Of a DNA stretch of 64,000 nt, positions 9,641 through 21,990 are shown piece by piece. Origin of the DNA: Thalassia testudinum (Eukaryota > Streptophyta > Magnoliopsida > Alismatales > Hydrocharitaceae); assembly GCA_037157565.1 (NCBI GenBank), contig JAZHRO010000003.1, positions 65,102,501 through 65,166,500 of the forward strand, written 5' to 3'. The first letter of the stretch is position 1. Each line of letters starts with the position of its first letter. A program made the position numbers and the translations under genes. The notes beneath the pieces were generated by a model. That model made no database searches and was not told the origin of the DNA. It saw only the letters and a list, made by a program, of their open reading frames with translations.

Positions 9641-10740
9641 AACTAAGACATACCCAATTATTATTAATGCGCACTTGACCCCAGAACAAGAGCGTCAATT
9701 GATTTCTATTTTACAAGAACATAGGCCTGCTATTGGGTGGAGTATTGCTGATCACCGTGGGATTCTCCCCTCGTATTGTACTCATCACATTTACATGGAT
9801 GAGGGGGTGAAGCCTTTGAGCCAACCTCAAAGACGGCTAAACCCAAATATGCTAGAGGTTGTTAAGAAGGAGATCATTAAATAGCTCGATGCGGGCATTG
9901 TATACCCTATTTTTGATAGCCAGTGGGTGAGTCCTATTCAGATTGTGCGCAAGAAAATAGGACTCACCATCATAAAGAATGACAGGGGCGAATACATCGC
10001 AACTCTCACTGCAACTTCATGGCAGGTTTGCATAGACTATAGGAAACTAAATACGGCTACCCAGAAGGATCATTTTCTTTTACCGTTTATTGATCAGATC
10101 TTAAAGCAGTTAGTCGGTCATAGTTTCTTTTGCTTTTTAGATGGATACTCTAGGTATAATCAGGTAGCGATTAACCTGGATGATCAAGACAAGACTACTT
10201 TCATGTCCCTTTGGAACATTTGGTTTTAAGCAAATGCCCTTCGACCTTTGCAATGCACCAGTGACATTTTAATATTGTATGGTGGCATTTTCTCTGCCAT
10301 GATTGGGGATTATGTGGAAGTGTTTATGGACGATCTCTCCATTTTCATAGATGACTTTTCATCTTGCCTTGATAACCTCCTAAGATCCTGAAATGGTGCA
10401 TTGAAGTAAACCTAGTACTCTCATGAGAGAAAAGCCATTTCATGGTGAGGGATAGCATTGTACTAGGTCACAGGATCTCATGCAACGGACTAGAGGTCGA
10501 TCGAGCTAAGTCAGAAGTCATATCCCGATTATCTCCACCTAGCTCGGTTAAGTAAATCAGATCATTCTTGGGTCATGTCAGATTTTACCGGAGATTTGTA
10601 CGTGATTTCTCGAAAATCGCATGCCCATTGACAACTCTTCTGGTAGCCAATGTCCCATTTGACTTCGATGCCTTATGCCTCAGCACTTTCGAAACCATAT
10701 GAAGCATTGTTTCTAATTCTCCGATTCTCGAACCACCTGA
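9627..10740 (+). pseudogene. pol: AthB pol: reverse transcriptase
   Basis: Opens with LTPEQERQLISILQEHRPAIGW and reads through PQRRLNPNMLEVVKKEIIK to a TAG at 9882-9884, where AthF has Trp. It continues in another frame with SPIQIVRKKIGLTI, WQVCIDYRKLNTATQKDHF and FCFLDGYSRYNQV. After 10230 the frame breaks again, but CNAPVTF and the catalytic block VFMDDLSIF (about 10320-10346) remain visible. It is clearly dead and more decayed than the AthD copy. Confidence 0.88.
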
Positions 10741-10820
10741 TTGATCTCTCAATTTGGAGATGATGTGCAACACCTCTGATTTCGCCGTTGGAGCTATTTT
10801 AGGATAATGTTGGGAGTGAC
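10741..10820 (+). pseudogene. pol: AthB pol: RNase H, first part
   Basis: LEMMCNTSDFAVGAILG matches the first RNase H block, with the catalytic Asp changed to Asn (CNTS for CDAS). It stops at the AthC insertion; the continuation (YYASKTLN-like) is at 22642. Removing AthC and one GTGAC rejoins the RNase H sequence. Confidence 0.82.
10816..10820. repeat. AthC target-site duplication, left copy (GTGAC)
   Basis: GTGAC directly before the AthC 3' LTR. An identical GTGAC follows the 5' LTR at 22637-22641. The perfect 5-bp duplication fixes both element ends. Confidence 0.95.
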
Positions 10821-12611
10821 TGATGAGTCGTGTTTCGCGAGGTTGAAATCGGGTTTCAAGAACTCATCGTCGTAGCTCGTAAAATGTGTTATCAAATACA
10901 ATTTATAACCGAAACTCCAAGGGAGTCCCAGATCGAACATAGAGACGTGACGCTTACTTTGGTTGAAATCTGCATTTCGTTTTATTTCTTTTTGGTGTTT
11001 TGGGGTTTTGTTATTTTCTTTCTTTTATTTTTATAGAAGAAGCAAGCAAGATATATCACAAGAGAGATGAAACAACTATGATATATCACACAAATATTTA
11101 TTACAATAATTTGTGAAAGCAGAAAAGAGATAAGGGTGAGAGGAAATCTCCCAAATCGGTTGTTCGGCGAGACGACAGCACCTAGCGAAAGCTTGGATGA
11201 AGGAGGTGAGATGCAGGATGACAGAGGTGAGATGCAGGATGACGTCGGGTAGAGGAATGCTTCACCGAGGCTTTGGAATGGAGGTGGGGAGATGGAGGCA
11301 ATCTTCTACCAGAATGGAGGTGGGAGGACAACTCCAAGGCAACCTATGAAAGCAGTGGGATGAAGGATGAATATTTGGTGGGAAATAGGAATACTACACA
11401 AATAAGAAGCCTTTGGAGCTTGAGAGTAAGCTCTAATGGAGCTTTGGTAGGCTATTAGAGCTTAGGACTAAGTGGGAGTAGAGTAGGTAGAGATGAAGAG
11501 GAAGGGAGGATGTAAGGGTGTCTATATAGTGGTAGAATGGAGGTGGTTTGCATGCTCAGGACTTTAGTGACATTTAAAACATCGCTAAAGACCCACCGGT
11601 GGTGTCGTTGTTCATTCAAGTGCCTTGGCTGTCATGGAGAGGTGTGGCTGCAGCTGGGGTAGCGTGAGGTGATTGACAATTGTTGGATCGGGCGTGGATG
11701 GATGAGATTGCAAGGATATTGCGCGCGCTCGTGGATTAAAATGATCATGCATTGCTGGTAGCCTTTGGATGAAGCATCACACGGCCGAGAGACGCCTGCG
11801 GATCGCACCTTCGCAACTTTGAATGCACGCAGATCGCACCTTCTCGAAGATCCGACGGTCGATAGTGCATCAGGTAGACTTAAGTGAGCACCTTTGATTG
11901 CGCACATGCGATCTGGCGTGCGTCCTCGCGTCGGTGGGTGGCATTAGATCACGCGTGAAGAATCTCGACCACTCGATCAAGATCGAGCAGTTCTATTTCA
12001 GCCGGTGCTATAGCAATCATGGCAGATTGTGGTTCGAACCTATGCCTTGCTTTGCAAAATGGGCACTTCACCGTTTGGCCAAAGAGATGGATTATGCTAT
12101 GGAGGGCGATGCAATCGTGCATCATGACCATTGGATGAAGATCCAACAGTCACGATGGAGCCTTCCGTGAGATACTTGAGGTCGAGCAATGCAAGCACCT
12201 CTCAGCCGTTGTATTGAGATCTAATGGCTGGGATCACTCCATGCATGAAGCTGGGGAGGCTGTGGTTCGTGTAGGGTGGTCTAGATGGCGCCACGTGGCA
12301 CCATCTGGACCGTCCATCTTCTTTTCCTTATAGAGGATGCTATGGAGCTCTGATTGGGGTGATTTTTGCATTGACAGATTGTGATCGTCGCTCCAAATCC
12401 ATCCGTATGGTCAGATTCTTCATCTAAAGCCTGTAAAGATGTCACACTGCCTACTGGCCATGTAAGACGAAAGAATTAATGTACATAATATACAATTATC
12501 CTAAATACAATGCAATGGATGTTTATGCAATATTTATACTATGATATGCAATACTAAGCCAAAGAACTATCATAAATAAGCATTTTATCATGAATTCATG
12601 CGTGTTTATCA
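10821..12611 (-). repeat. AthC 3' LTR
   Basis: On the minus strand it runs TGATAAACACGCATG to GAAACACGACTCATCA. It matches 20899-22636 along its length. The TATA-like element is at 11523-11528 with a stem at 11560-11592; U3 palindromes are at 11968-11993, 12125-12150 and 12283-12306. A GATGCAG-containing block is duplicated near 11205-11240, absent from the other LTR, and accounts for part of the length difference. Confidence 0.94.
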
Positions 12612-13990
12612 TACCCCATGCTTACTTTTTGCTAGTCCCTAGCAAAATTAACCTAAATGTTACATAAAAGTAGAATTAGGATTTGATCACTTAGGCAAAA
12701 TTTGTTGGTTGCTTTAGAAAACTTCAACCCAAGACTTGATTACAAAAATTCAATAGTGTCCAGGTGTTTGCCAGAATGCAGACCAACCAAGCCCTTGCCT
12801 TATTTGAAAAGAGAAGATACATTTTTTTGTGCTTTTTCTTCTTTTCTAATTTTTTTTGGACTTCTGGAGTTTGAGAGTTTCAGGATAACTTTTTACGGCT
12901 ACCCGACCAGCCCAAGACTAGAAAAGGACTCTAAGTGCTAAGCATCTTGTGAAAGGGTGATAGACTCACTAGGTGATCGTTAAAATGGACTTCAAGTTTC
13001 TATAACCCTAGGTGACCTTAAAGATTTCTGCTTAGAGATTTATCTTTCCGAACAGTAGCTTTCTCCCTATTTTTAAATTTTTTATGGGGTGAACACAAGG
13101 GTGACCCAGTGTATATCTCCTTAGTTTATACTACTTCCCCGCTTCTTCCCTAAGCGTTTTGAGAATTATTTGTGCATTTTTGTGAGTTAGGCTCTAGACA
13201 ACCAGCCAATGGGCTGTTACCAATGGTAACTTGCCACCCATACTCGTGTGGTGAAGGGTGATTTATTTTTCTATTTTTTGCCTTTTTCTTTTCTTTTTTT
13301 TTTTAGTACCATTTTTTTCTTTTCTAAGTGGCTTCCCTGATGTAAGATTTACCTAAAAGTAATAGAATAAGTATGGTCAAGTAGCTGGGCTCTGGACAAT
13401 CAGCAATGGGCTATTACCCACGACAACTTGTCAACCATACTACCCTAGAAAGTTCATTAGCTACCCAATTTTTGAAGAAAGCATCGAAAAGTGAGTCAGT
13501 GCAAATAGTGTGTAAATGCTTAGACCTAAAATTCCCTCACATCAGAGGGTGGGTTGATAAATCGTGTACTTATCATCCTAATTTATTCACCAAATTAAAG
13601 TAAAATTACTTGATGAGAATAAGTCCACATTCAAGTGGACACCCGAGCTAATCAAACCTGAAGACCTGAAGAGTCTAAGTGTTCAGGTCCTAAAGTATCA
13701 ATTCCTAAAGTTTGCAACTCATAATGCCTAAGTTCTCTTCTCCTGATTCTAGTTTTTTTCTTTTTAAAGGGAGGAAATTATTGTTTGCGGGCTGACAAAA
13801 TAATCATTGCACAAAATATCCACCCCCCATGCTTAGCTAATGCAATGTCCTCATTGTTAAAGTAAAAGCATATAGGAGGGTAGAATTGAAAGAATAGCAC
13901 CTGATTTCCGTGAGGTTCCGGTCAGCTCCAAACAGTCTTTACGTGTGTTGAGTTTATTGCCTTCAACTAGGCGATGATCGGCCAACGGTG
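12612..13990 (-). other. AthC non-coding 3' region and polypurine tract
   Basis: No env-like ORF. The polypurine tract (about 12612-12645; minus strand AGCAAAAAGTAAGCATGGGG) touches the LTR. Two related copies of the motif also present in AthA lie at about 13196-13250 and 13388-13445. The post-pol G-tract is at 13820-13857. A T-rich run on the plus strand (about 13262-13320) is purine-rich in element sense. Confidence 0.75.
13820..13857 (-). promoter_or_regulatory. Post-pol G-tract of AthC
   Basis: On the minus strand AATGAGGACATTGCATTAGC is followed by ATGGGGGGTGG. Same arrangement as AthA 3619-3643, AthB 24514-24549, AthD 32633-32667 and AthF 51741-51775. Confidence 0.6.
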
Positions 13991-15330
13991 GTTAGGGCAA
14001 GGTAAAAGCAACCTTGTCTGAGATGGGTTCAAGGAGCACGTGGTCAACAAAGGATTTGAAACGCTGTCCGTTGAGCTTGAAAGAATTACCCTTCTTTGGG
14101 TCAGAGATTTTGACAGCACCGTTAGAGAAAATCCTCTCAATAACGAATAGGTTGTCCTACTTAGACCTAAGCTTGTCGAGGAAGAGCTTTAGTTGAGAAT
14201 TGACAAGCCAGACCTTCTGGTTTGGCTCAAAGCTCTTACGTGAAATCATCTGGTCATGGAGAGCTTTGGTCCTTGCCTTATAGATTCTGGCATTTTCATA
14301 GGCATCATTTCTAAGCTCATCCAACTCAAATAGTTGGAGTTTCCTGGTCTTCCCGGCAAACTCTAGGTCAAAATTAAATTTCTTGATGGCCCAAAATTCC
14401 CAGTGCTCTAGCTCAACAAGTAAGTGACACACCTTACCAAACACCAGATGGAATGGAGACATACCAATAGGCGTTTTGTATGTCGTACGGTAAGTCCAAA
14501 GGGCATCATCTAGCTTTTGGATCCAATCCTTCCTATCAAGCCTTACAGTTTTCTGCAAAATGCTTTTGATCTCCAGATTGGAGACCTTGTCTTGTCCGTT
14601 CGTCTAAGGGTGATAGGGTGTGGAGATTCGATGATTTACCCCGTATTTCCCTAGTAAATTCTGAAAGTGGGCATGAGTGAAATGTGTGCCACCATCACTG
14701 GTAATTATTGCCCGAGGAACCCCAAACCGCCTAAAGATATTTTTCTTCACAAAATCGATGATCACCTTATGGTCATTGGTCCAGGTGGGGATTGCCTCAA
14801 TCCATTTGGACACGTAATCAACAGCAACCATAATATACTAGTGTCCAAATGGAGGGAAAGGTCCCATGAAGTTGACGCCCCAAATGTCAAAAATTTTGAC
14901 GAAAAGTACTGGGTTTAGGGGCATCATATCTCTCTTAGCCATGTTCCCAAGTGTCTGGCATCAGGCACACGACATTGAGAATTCCTGAGCATCCTTAAAT
15001 AATGACGACCAATAGAATCCGGATTGCAAGATTTTTGCTGCCTTCTTTTTCCTGGAAAAGTGTCCACCGCACGCATATGTATGGCAGAACTCAAGTATAC
15101 TATAGAACTCAATTTCTAGGACGCATCGATGAATAATCTGGCCAGCACCGATGCGGTACAGCTCGGGATCATCCCAAAAATAATATTTGGCCTCAGACAC
15201 AAGTCTGTCCTGTTGTTGTTTGGTCCAATCCTGGGGGATTTGACCAACAGCCAAATAATTGACGATATCCAGAAACCAGGGGGTTTGGATACCCGAGATT
15301 GTAAGGATAGTCTCATCTGGAAAAGTGTCT
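13991..15330 (-). pseudogene. pol: AthC pol: integrase
   Basis: Zinc finger ([34 protein letters not shown]), core and C-terminal domain are present. Core residues: Asp in the GVNFMGPF-like block (Asp position read as Asn), Asp in TSDGGTHF, and Lys (QDKVSN) where the third catalytic residue, Glu, is expected. A TAG replaces Gln in YHPQTNG (about 14606). The C-terminal block [20 protein letters not shown] leads to about 14157, then a stop and further family sequence to about 13991. Substituted catalytic positions and stops make it inactive. Confidence 0.9.
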
Positions 15331-15870
15331 AAAATAGGGATATCCAGATGAGGAGAACCAATTAGGATTCTTGAGAGGTGATCCGCCACTACATTTTGTG
15401 CCCCGGCTTTATCCCTAATTTCAAGATCAAATTCTTGAAGTAACAGAATCCAACGAATAAGCCTAGGCTTGGCATCTTTTTTGGCCAAGAGTTGTTTCAA
15501 GGCTGCGTGGTCAGTATAAATGATTACATGAGAACCTAAAAGACAAGCCATGACTTTTTCTAAAGTGAAAACTACAGCTAGTAATTCTTTTTCAGTAACG
15601 GTGTTGTTCCTTTAGGCCTCGTCCAGAGTCTTGCTAGCATAGTAGATCATAGAGGGATTTTTCTCAATCTCTAACCCACGACAGCTTCGATAGCATAATC
15701 AGATGCATCAGCCATAATCTCAAATGGGGCTATCCAGACCAGTGGTTTCAACACCGGGACACAGGTGACCATCGTTTTAACAAATCAAATGCCTTATGTC
15801 ATGATTCATCAAACTCAAACGGCGTGTCTTTGGCCAGAAGGTTACTCAAGGGTTGAGCCACCTTCAAGAA
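15331..15870 (-). pseudogene. pol: AthC pol: RNase H
   Basis: Blocks in element order: a degraded MADASDYAIEA region (about 15700), SKTLDEA near 15620, [14 protein letters not shown], then [20 protein letters not shown] (from about 15551), [19 protein letters not shown] and [12 protein letters not shown]. The Glu of TEKELLA and the Asp of YTDHAAL are visible; the first acidic block is split by frame changes. It continues directly into the integrase finger. Confidence 0.86.
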
Positions 15871-16880
15871 GTCCTTGATGAATCTTCTATAAAAACCCAC
15901 ATGCCCAAGGAAAGAGCGGATCTATTTTATGGATGTGGGTGGAGGAAGTCTAGAGATAGCATCCACCTTAGCCTTATCAACCTCAATACTTCGATTAGAG
16001 ACCACATGACCCAGGATAATGCCTTCCCAAGTCATAAAGTGGCTCTTTTTCCAGCTAAGGACCAGCTGTGTCTTGATGCATCTCTAAAGGATCAATTCCA
16101 AGTTAGCTAGGTAGGACTCAAAAGAATCTCCGAAAATGGAGAAATCATCCATGAACACCTAAAGACAATCTCCCACCATGTCAGAAAAGATGGCCAACAT
16201 GCACCTTTGAAAAGTCGCGGGTGCATTGCAAAGCCCAAACGGCATTCTACGAAATGCAACGGTTCTATAGGAACATCTGAAAGTTGTCTTTTCCTGGTCT
16301 TCGGGATGGATAGGGACTTGGTTATATCCCGAATAACTGTCAAGGAAGCAAAAGTTTTTTTGCCCAGCTAACCTTTCTAGGATTTGATCGATGAATGGCA
16401 AGAGAAAGTGATCCTTTTTGGTGGCTGTGTTCAGCTTCCTATAGTCAATACAGCTCTCCAAGCAGAAGTTGAATGAGTGGTGAAGGTTTTCCCTTTGTCG
16501 TTAGTCGTAACGGTTATTCCTGCCTTCTTGGGTACAATTTGAATGGGGATAACCCATGGACTATCTGAGATTGGGTATATAATTCTAGCATCGAGCCACC
16601 TGATCATCTCCTTCTTGACCACTTCTCACTTATTCAGGTTTAGTCTCCTTTGCATTTCGTGTGAAGGGTGAGATCTATCTTCCATGAAAATACGATGATT
16701 ACAATAAGATGGCTCGATCCCCCTAAGGTCGTGGATGGTCCAACCAATGCCTCGTTATTGTTCTTAAGGACCTTAATCAACTTGAATTCTTGCTCCTTAG
16801 TCAAATCAGCACTAATAATCACAGGGAGCATGTTCTCAGGTCCTAAGAACTCATATTTCAAATTTGTAGGCAATGGTTTT
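15871..16880 (-). pseudogene. pol: AthC pol: reverse transcriptase
   Basis: Reads YEFLGPENMLPVIISADLTK (16873 downward), a stop near 16640, then EMIRWLDARIIYPISDSPWV, IDYRKLNTATKKDHFLLPFI, FCFLDSYSGYNQV, RRMPFGLCNAPATFQRCM and VFMDDFSIFG (about 16130-16160) in more than one frame. The FMDD motif is intact, but a TAG stands just before VFMDD and frames change near 16440 and 16340. The last part (thumb/connection; FLGHVGFYRRFIKDF) extends to about 15870. Confidence 0.9.
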
Positions 16881-17768
16881 AATTCAAGCTGAGGTAGGTT
16901 TAGTATAAAAGGTTGGAAGGATGCTGATGAAGATTCACCAGGATGATCCAGTGGAAGAGGCTAGGAATGAACAAAATCAATAGCCTCTTCAGGATGTGGC
17001 AGGTCTGCCACGAAGGGTTGTGGGTTGGGTTCACTAAAGCTGGTGGAGTCTCAAGTGCACTGATCGCCATACAAGTCTCAAAATCATGATCCTCGAGCTC
17101 CTCAATGAATCCACAATCGTCAAATCCTCTTATCGCCTTAAAAATATCAAGAGTTAGCTTCCTATCCCCGAAGGTGATCTCCATACTACTGCTCTCACAG
17201 TTATGTTGGCCTTGGCGGTAGCTAGGAACGAGTGCCCCAAAATGATGGGCATGTTCCTCAAATCGTTAGGTACATCCATGTCAAGGACTAGGAAATCCAT
17301 GGGAAAATAGAAATCCTTGGCCTTAATGATTACATCCTTAATAACACCCTTCAGTGTGGTGACCAAGCGGTTCGCTAATTGTAGCGTTATTGAGGTTGGC
17401 CTAAGTTCACCTAACCCAAACCTCTCATAAAAAGAAGTCAGGATTAGGTTGATGGATGCACCTAAATCCAATAGTGCCCTATCAAAAGTGTATTCTCCAA
17501 TAATTCATGAAATAAGGGGGGCACCTGGATCTTTCTTCTTTTGAGGAAAGTTATGCTGGATGACAGAACTTGCCTGCTCAGAGAGAATCACCTTCCTCAG
17601 AGTGTGTTCTCTCGGCATACGCTTTTGGGTACATAGTTCCTTCAGAAATTTAACGTAAGCCGGGATGTGCTTAATATCATTGAGGAGTGGAATATTTATC
17701 TCTACGCACTTGAATAAATTCAGGAGCTCCTCATTGCTATCTATGGTTTTCTTCTTCATAGTTTTCAA
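16881..17768 (-). pseudogene. pol: AthC pol: protease with gag-pol connector
   Basis: Starts with KKTIDSNEELLNLFKCVEIN and VKFLKELCTQKR, the usual connector, then APLIS. The protease block LDLGASINLILTSFYE (from about 17471) has its catalytic Asp, followed by ITLQLANRLV, VIIKAKDFYFPMDFLVLDMD and MPIILGHSFLATAKANI. A frameshift at 17154-17184 moves the linker (KLTLDIFKAIRGFDDCGFIE) to another frame. It lacks a single open frame but keeps the active-site residue, unlike AthA. Confidence 0.9.
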
Positions 17769-19565
17769 TAGGGCTTCATGGAATGGGATGTGGGTGGTAT
17801 TTTCAATTTCTGATCACTGGGCCTTATTGTCTTCTTTAATCTCCTCCTCTCTCTCAAGCTCCCCAGGGTTTTGGCTTTTAGAAGGTAATTAAGGGTCCTG
17901 GGTCTGCTTTCCACTTCTCAAGGTGATGGAGTTTGCAGAGGCATATGGGTTCGGGTATTGAGGTGGGTCAGTGAAGGTTGGAGGGCCTTGGTTGGTCATG
18001 TAACCAGAAGAAGAAGAAGAAGAGGAGGGACCCTACTCAACCACCTGAGCAAATGCATGTGGGTCCCTTTGATTTTCGTACCCTTAGTCTCTATTGCCCT
18101 AATTTTGTACATTGCACGGGTTCGATATGGGTTAGGATGGTAGAGATCCAGGTTGTCAGGTGTTGGCAATAAACCCGAATTGCAAGTTGTCCAATGATGT
18201 CTTCATTTGCTACATAAGCTAAAGCATGGACCCTTGCATTTCCACCATCTGCCAGTTTAAATCAGCCTGCCCTGCAGATTGTTGGGCATCCAAAGATGGC
18301 TGAGTAACCGGTCTCGGGGGCAACTGGGTGTATACTCGACCCTGACCCATAGGTCCTTGAGATGCATAGTTGCTGGGTCGTGTTTGGGTCTGTTGCCCCT
18401 AACTTTTCCAGGAGAAGTTAGGGTGGTTCCTCCAACCTAAGTCATAAGTGTTGGATATGGGTTGGACCTAACATTCTTCTTCATTGCATACGCATCCTCA
18501 TAGGGTAAGGATGGAGGGAAGGATCAGAAAAACTAGGATCAAAGGCCCCAGTTTGGCACCCACAAGGTTTCGAGAAATCCTGGCTCATAGGTTGAGCCGA
18601 TTCAAGTTGGTTCACGAACTCCCGCCCCGAGGGAGCTCGTGAGAAATGGAATCTCGAATTCTGGGATTGAGTGCGTGTAGATGTGTTTCCTGAATTCCTA
18701 GACATCCATTCTTCCATTCTTCTAGAAACCAAGTCTATCTTATCAAGCTTGTTACAAATCAATTCCATGTTAAATGAATTAAAATCCTGGATCTCATTAG
18801 CATTTGACTTGGGTTGTTGGGACCGGTTGAAGGCATCCATGGAGGCGTGATTAATTGAATTCTCGCTCATTTCCTCAAATAGGTCATATGTGCTATCTGC
18901 ATCCTTATTGAGGAAATTACCTCTGCAGGAGGCATCCACTTGATTACGGAGTTGCTTGACCAACCCGTGATAAAATATCTGCACAAGTTGCCGTTTCGGC
19001 ACCTCGTGTGGACACTTCCTCAAAAGTTCCTGGAATCGCTCCCAGGCACTATGAAACGATTCCCTCGATCGCTGGGCAAAAGTGGTAATTGCCTTCGCAA
19101 GGCATTGGTCCGTCCGATTGGGAAGAATTTCTTTGAGAAAGCCGACTTAAGAGCAACCCATGTTTTTATCAGCCTTCCAATGGTCCAGTACCAATGTGCA
19201 ACCTTGTCCTTGAGAGAGTGGGGAAAGAGCCTCATAATCATTTGTTCTTCATTCACATTCCTCTCTTTGGTGGTCTGAACTAAAGTGGTCAGATCCTCTA
19301 AGTGCTGGAATGGGTCCTCCGAGAAAAGCCCATGGAAATGCTTAATTAAACTTAAGACTTGAGGCTTGATCTCTACGTCTCCGACGGGAATCATGATGCC
19401 GGGACGTTCCCTATAGTTTGAAGGATCATAGAAATCCTTCAAAGATTGAGTGCCCTAACCATACATTCGTTGGAACCATTGTTGCATCTGCTGCAATTCC
19501 TCCAACTGCCTCTGAATTAGCTCTTTCTGTCTCGGGGGCGGGGGAGGTGATTATTGATCAGCCAT
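17769..19565 (-). pseudogene. gag: AthC gag
   Basis: A likely ATG at 19565 opens MADQ, followed by a stop, then a Gln-rich start (QRQLEELQQMQQWFQRMYG). The Athila Gag core follows: IKPQVLSLIKHFHGLFSEDP, HLEDLTTLVQTTKE, MRLFPHSLKDKVAHWYW, SAFSKKFFPIGRTNALRR, then after a frameshift near 19020 RKCPHEVPKRQLVQIFYHGL and VDASCRGNFLNKD. The tail is Asn/Gln-rich (about 18481) and decays into several frames towards 17800. It would form the capsid of the virus-like particle. No CCHC zinc knuckle is visible in the readable part. Confidence 0.88.
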
Positions 19566-20877
19566 GGGATCTGCTTGGCTATAACTCAACCTCTGCCTCC
19601 GGAAATGGTCTAAAGGTCCTTCCAGATGAGGGTTCAATGACCTCCTTCCAAGCATACACTGGAAGGAAGTCAGGAGGACGGGGAAAAGAAGGAACCCTAC
19701 AACACAAAAAATACAAGCCTGTACTTAGGTTGGGTAGCCTAAAGGTCTACAGACTCTCAGAATCCATCTTAAGATTATAGACAATTTACTCTACTTGTAT
19801 CCAGTCAATCCAACCAGTTAGAAGGAGGGACTGGGGAGAAAGTTATTCCTTTGACTTGCACCTCCGGTTCCTAGTGTACCCCCCAGCTGCGATCGTTTGA
19901 CGCTACTCCCCTAACTAGACATCAGATTGACTAGTATAAGTAGGTTAATCGTAAACAATCTCAATCTGGTCCTAGAAAAGTGAATCAGTCCTTATGGCCA
20001 ACGTCTAATCAATTTTAGTTAGGTTTGGGATATTTAGTGCTTCCAAAATGTGATAGGCCCTTGATGGGTTGTGCCTTTAATGATTTGTTTGAGAATGTAT
20101 GTATGTGCACAACCAAAATATTTTCAAGCAAGATTATTGAAGATGAAGTGAATTTGAGGGTTCGAATCTTGCTTAATAGCTTTTAGGATTCAAATATTAT
20201 GTATATTTAACCAAATGTCCAAGAGGCAAACCAAGTTTGAAATCATGTGTTCAAGTATTTTCCTTTACAAATCTAGAAACAATGGAGTGTCTGGCTTGAC
20301 CTAAATATTGAATCCTATGGGGTAGCTACAAATTGAATCAGTTTTAAATTGGGTTGTGTGGTCCAAACAATTCAATCAAGTGACCCAAATGCACCACCAA
20401 TTAGGCACGCAGAGATGATTAACCTAAACTGATTTCTACTCCTTTATGTGTTGATTTGTGTGTACCGGTTCCACAGGTCGGAATCCTGGTTGAGTAGATA
20501 AAAATCAAGTTAGGCTATGTGCCTCAAATGTAGGTGTATAAAGTGTATATGTTGATTCATCCCACAAAAAGTATCTTTCTTTTTTTTATATGCGAAGGAG
20601 AGATGAGTGGAGGTGGCAAACAAGACAAACAAATTCTATCCTAGGGTTTATGCAATCACATAAGTAGATTAGGTCTTGGTTATGAATGTGGTGAAATGAA
20701 ACTAGTGGGGGGAATGTGGGGGGCACTTACAAATTACTCTACCTGTACTTTACTCCGGTCTACCGCACTTGGATCTCCATGCTAGGATACCTGCAAGATA
20801 GTAGATCAAAGATAAGTGGAGCCAATAATATGTAAATGCAAAGAAGTGTAGAAAACAAGAAAGTAAATTCCATTGCC
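19566..20877 (-). other. AthC untranslated leader between PBS and gag
   Basis: About 1.3 kb with no ORF of note. It would form the genomic RNA leader, where packaging signals are expected. I see no clear repeat in it. Confidence 0.6.
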
Positions 20878-20895
20878 TCCCCGGCAACAGAGCCA
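20878..20895 (-). other. AthC primer binding site (tRNA-Asp type, degraded)
   Basis: Minus strand TGGCTCTGTTGCCGGGGA. It differs at two positions from TGGCGCCGTTGCCGGGGA, the form intact in AthD, which is complementary to the tRNA-Asp 3' end. It lies 3 nt from the LTR end. Confidence 0.85.
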
Positions 20896-21544
20896 AAATG
20901 ATGAGTCGTGTTTCGCGAGGTTGAAATCGAGGTTTCAAGAACTTGTTGTCGTTGCTCGCAAAACGTGTTATCAAATACAATTTATAACCAAAACTCCAAA
21001 TGAGTCTCGGGTCGAACATAGGGAGGTGACGTTTACTTTGGTTGAAATCCGTGTTTCACTTTGTTGCTTTTTGGTGTTTTAGGGTTTTGTTATTTTTCTT
21101 CTTTTGTTTTTATAGAAGAAGCAAGCAAGATATATCACAAGAGAGATGAAACAACTATGATATATCACGCAAATGTTTATTGCAATAACCTGTGAAAGCA
21201 TAAAAGAGATAGGGGTGAGAGGAAATCTCCCGAATTGGTTGTTCGGCGAGATGACGGCGCCTGGCGGAAGCTTGGATGAAGGAGGTGAGATGCAGGTGGA
21301 CGTTGGGTAGAGGAATACTTCACCAAGGCTCTGGAATGGAGGTGAGGAGACAGAGGTGATCTTCTATCGAAATGGAAGTGGGAGGATGGCTCCAAGGCAA
21401 CCTATGAAGGTGATGGGATGAATATTTGGTGGGAAATAGGAATATTACAGTAATAGGAAGCCTTTGGAGCTTGAGAGTATGCTCTAATGGAGTAGGTGGG
21501 AGTACAGTAGGTAGAGATGAAGAGGAAGGAGGGGAGTAGGGGTG

Positions 21545-21617
21545 TTTATATAGTGGTGGAATGGAGTTGGTTTGCGCGCTCAGGTCTTTAGCGACCTTTA
21601 AAATGTCGCTAGAGACC
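21545..21617 (-). promoter_or_regulatory. AthC LTR core promoter: TATA box and conserved stem
   Basis: TATATAAA on the minus strand (21545-21552). Upstream in element sense is the inverted repeat GGTCTTTAGCGAC (21583-21595) with GTCGCTAGAGACC (21605-21617), equivalent to the AthA stem at 5796-5831. Confidence 0.65.
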
Positions 21618-21990
21618 CACCGATGGTGTCGCTATTCATTCAAGCGCCTTGGCTAGTGTGGAGAGGCACGGCTACAGCTGGCACAGCGCGAGGCGGTCGG
21701 CAACCGTTGGATCGGGTGTGGATGGATGAGATCGCATAGAGCTCACACGCGCTCATGGATTCAAATGTGCATTCATCGCTGTAGCCGTTAAATGAAGCAT
21801 CACACAGCTAAGAGACGCCCGCGGATCGCGCCTTCGATGCTTTGAATGCACGAGGATCACGCCTTCCTGAAGATCTGATGGTCGACAGCGCATCCAGTTG
21901 ACTTAAGTGAGTGCCTTTGATTGCACGTGTGCGATCTAGCGTGCGTCCTTATGTCGGTGGGTAGCGTCAGATCACGCGTGAAGAATCTCA

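Larger units (their letters stand above)
7610..10820 (+). mobile_element. AthB, left segment: 5'-truncated Athila
   Basis: Plus-strand Athila remnant starting inside gag with no 5' LTR, PBS or gag N-terminus. It carries the gag C-terminal part, protease, reverse transcriptase and the start of RNase H, then stops at the AthC insertion (TSD GTGAC). It resumes at 22642. Protein blocks such as PHDD.NAYS, YVQNQGA and DLGSSINLTPIAV are closest to AthF, so AthB and AthF form one subfamily. Many stops show it is old, and it must predate AthC. Confidence 0.92.
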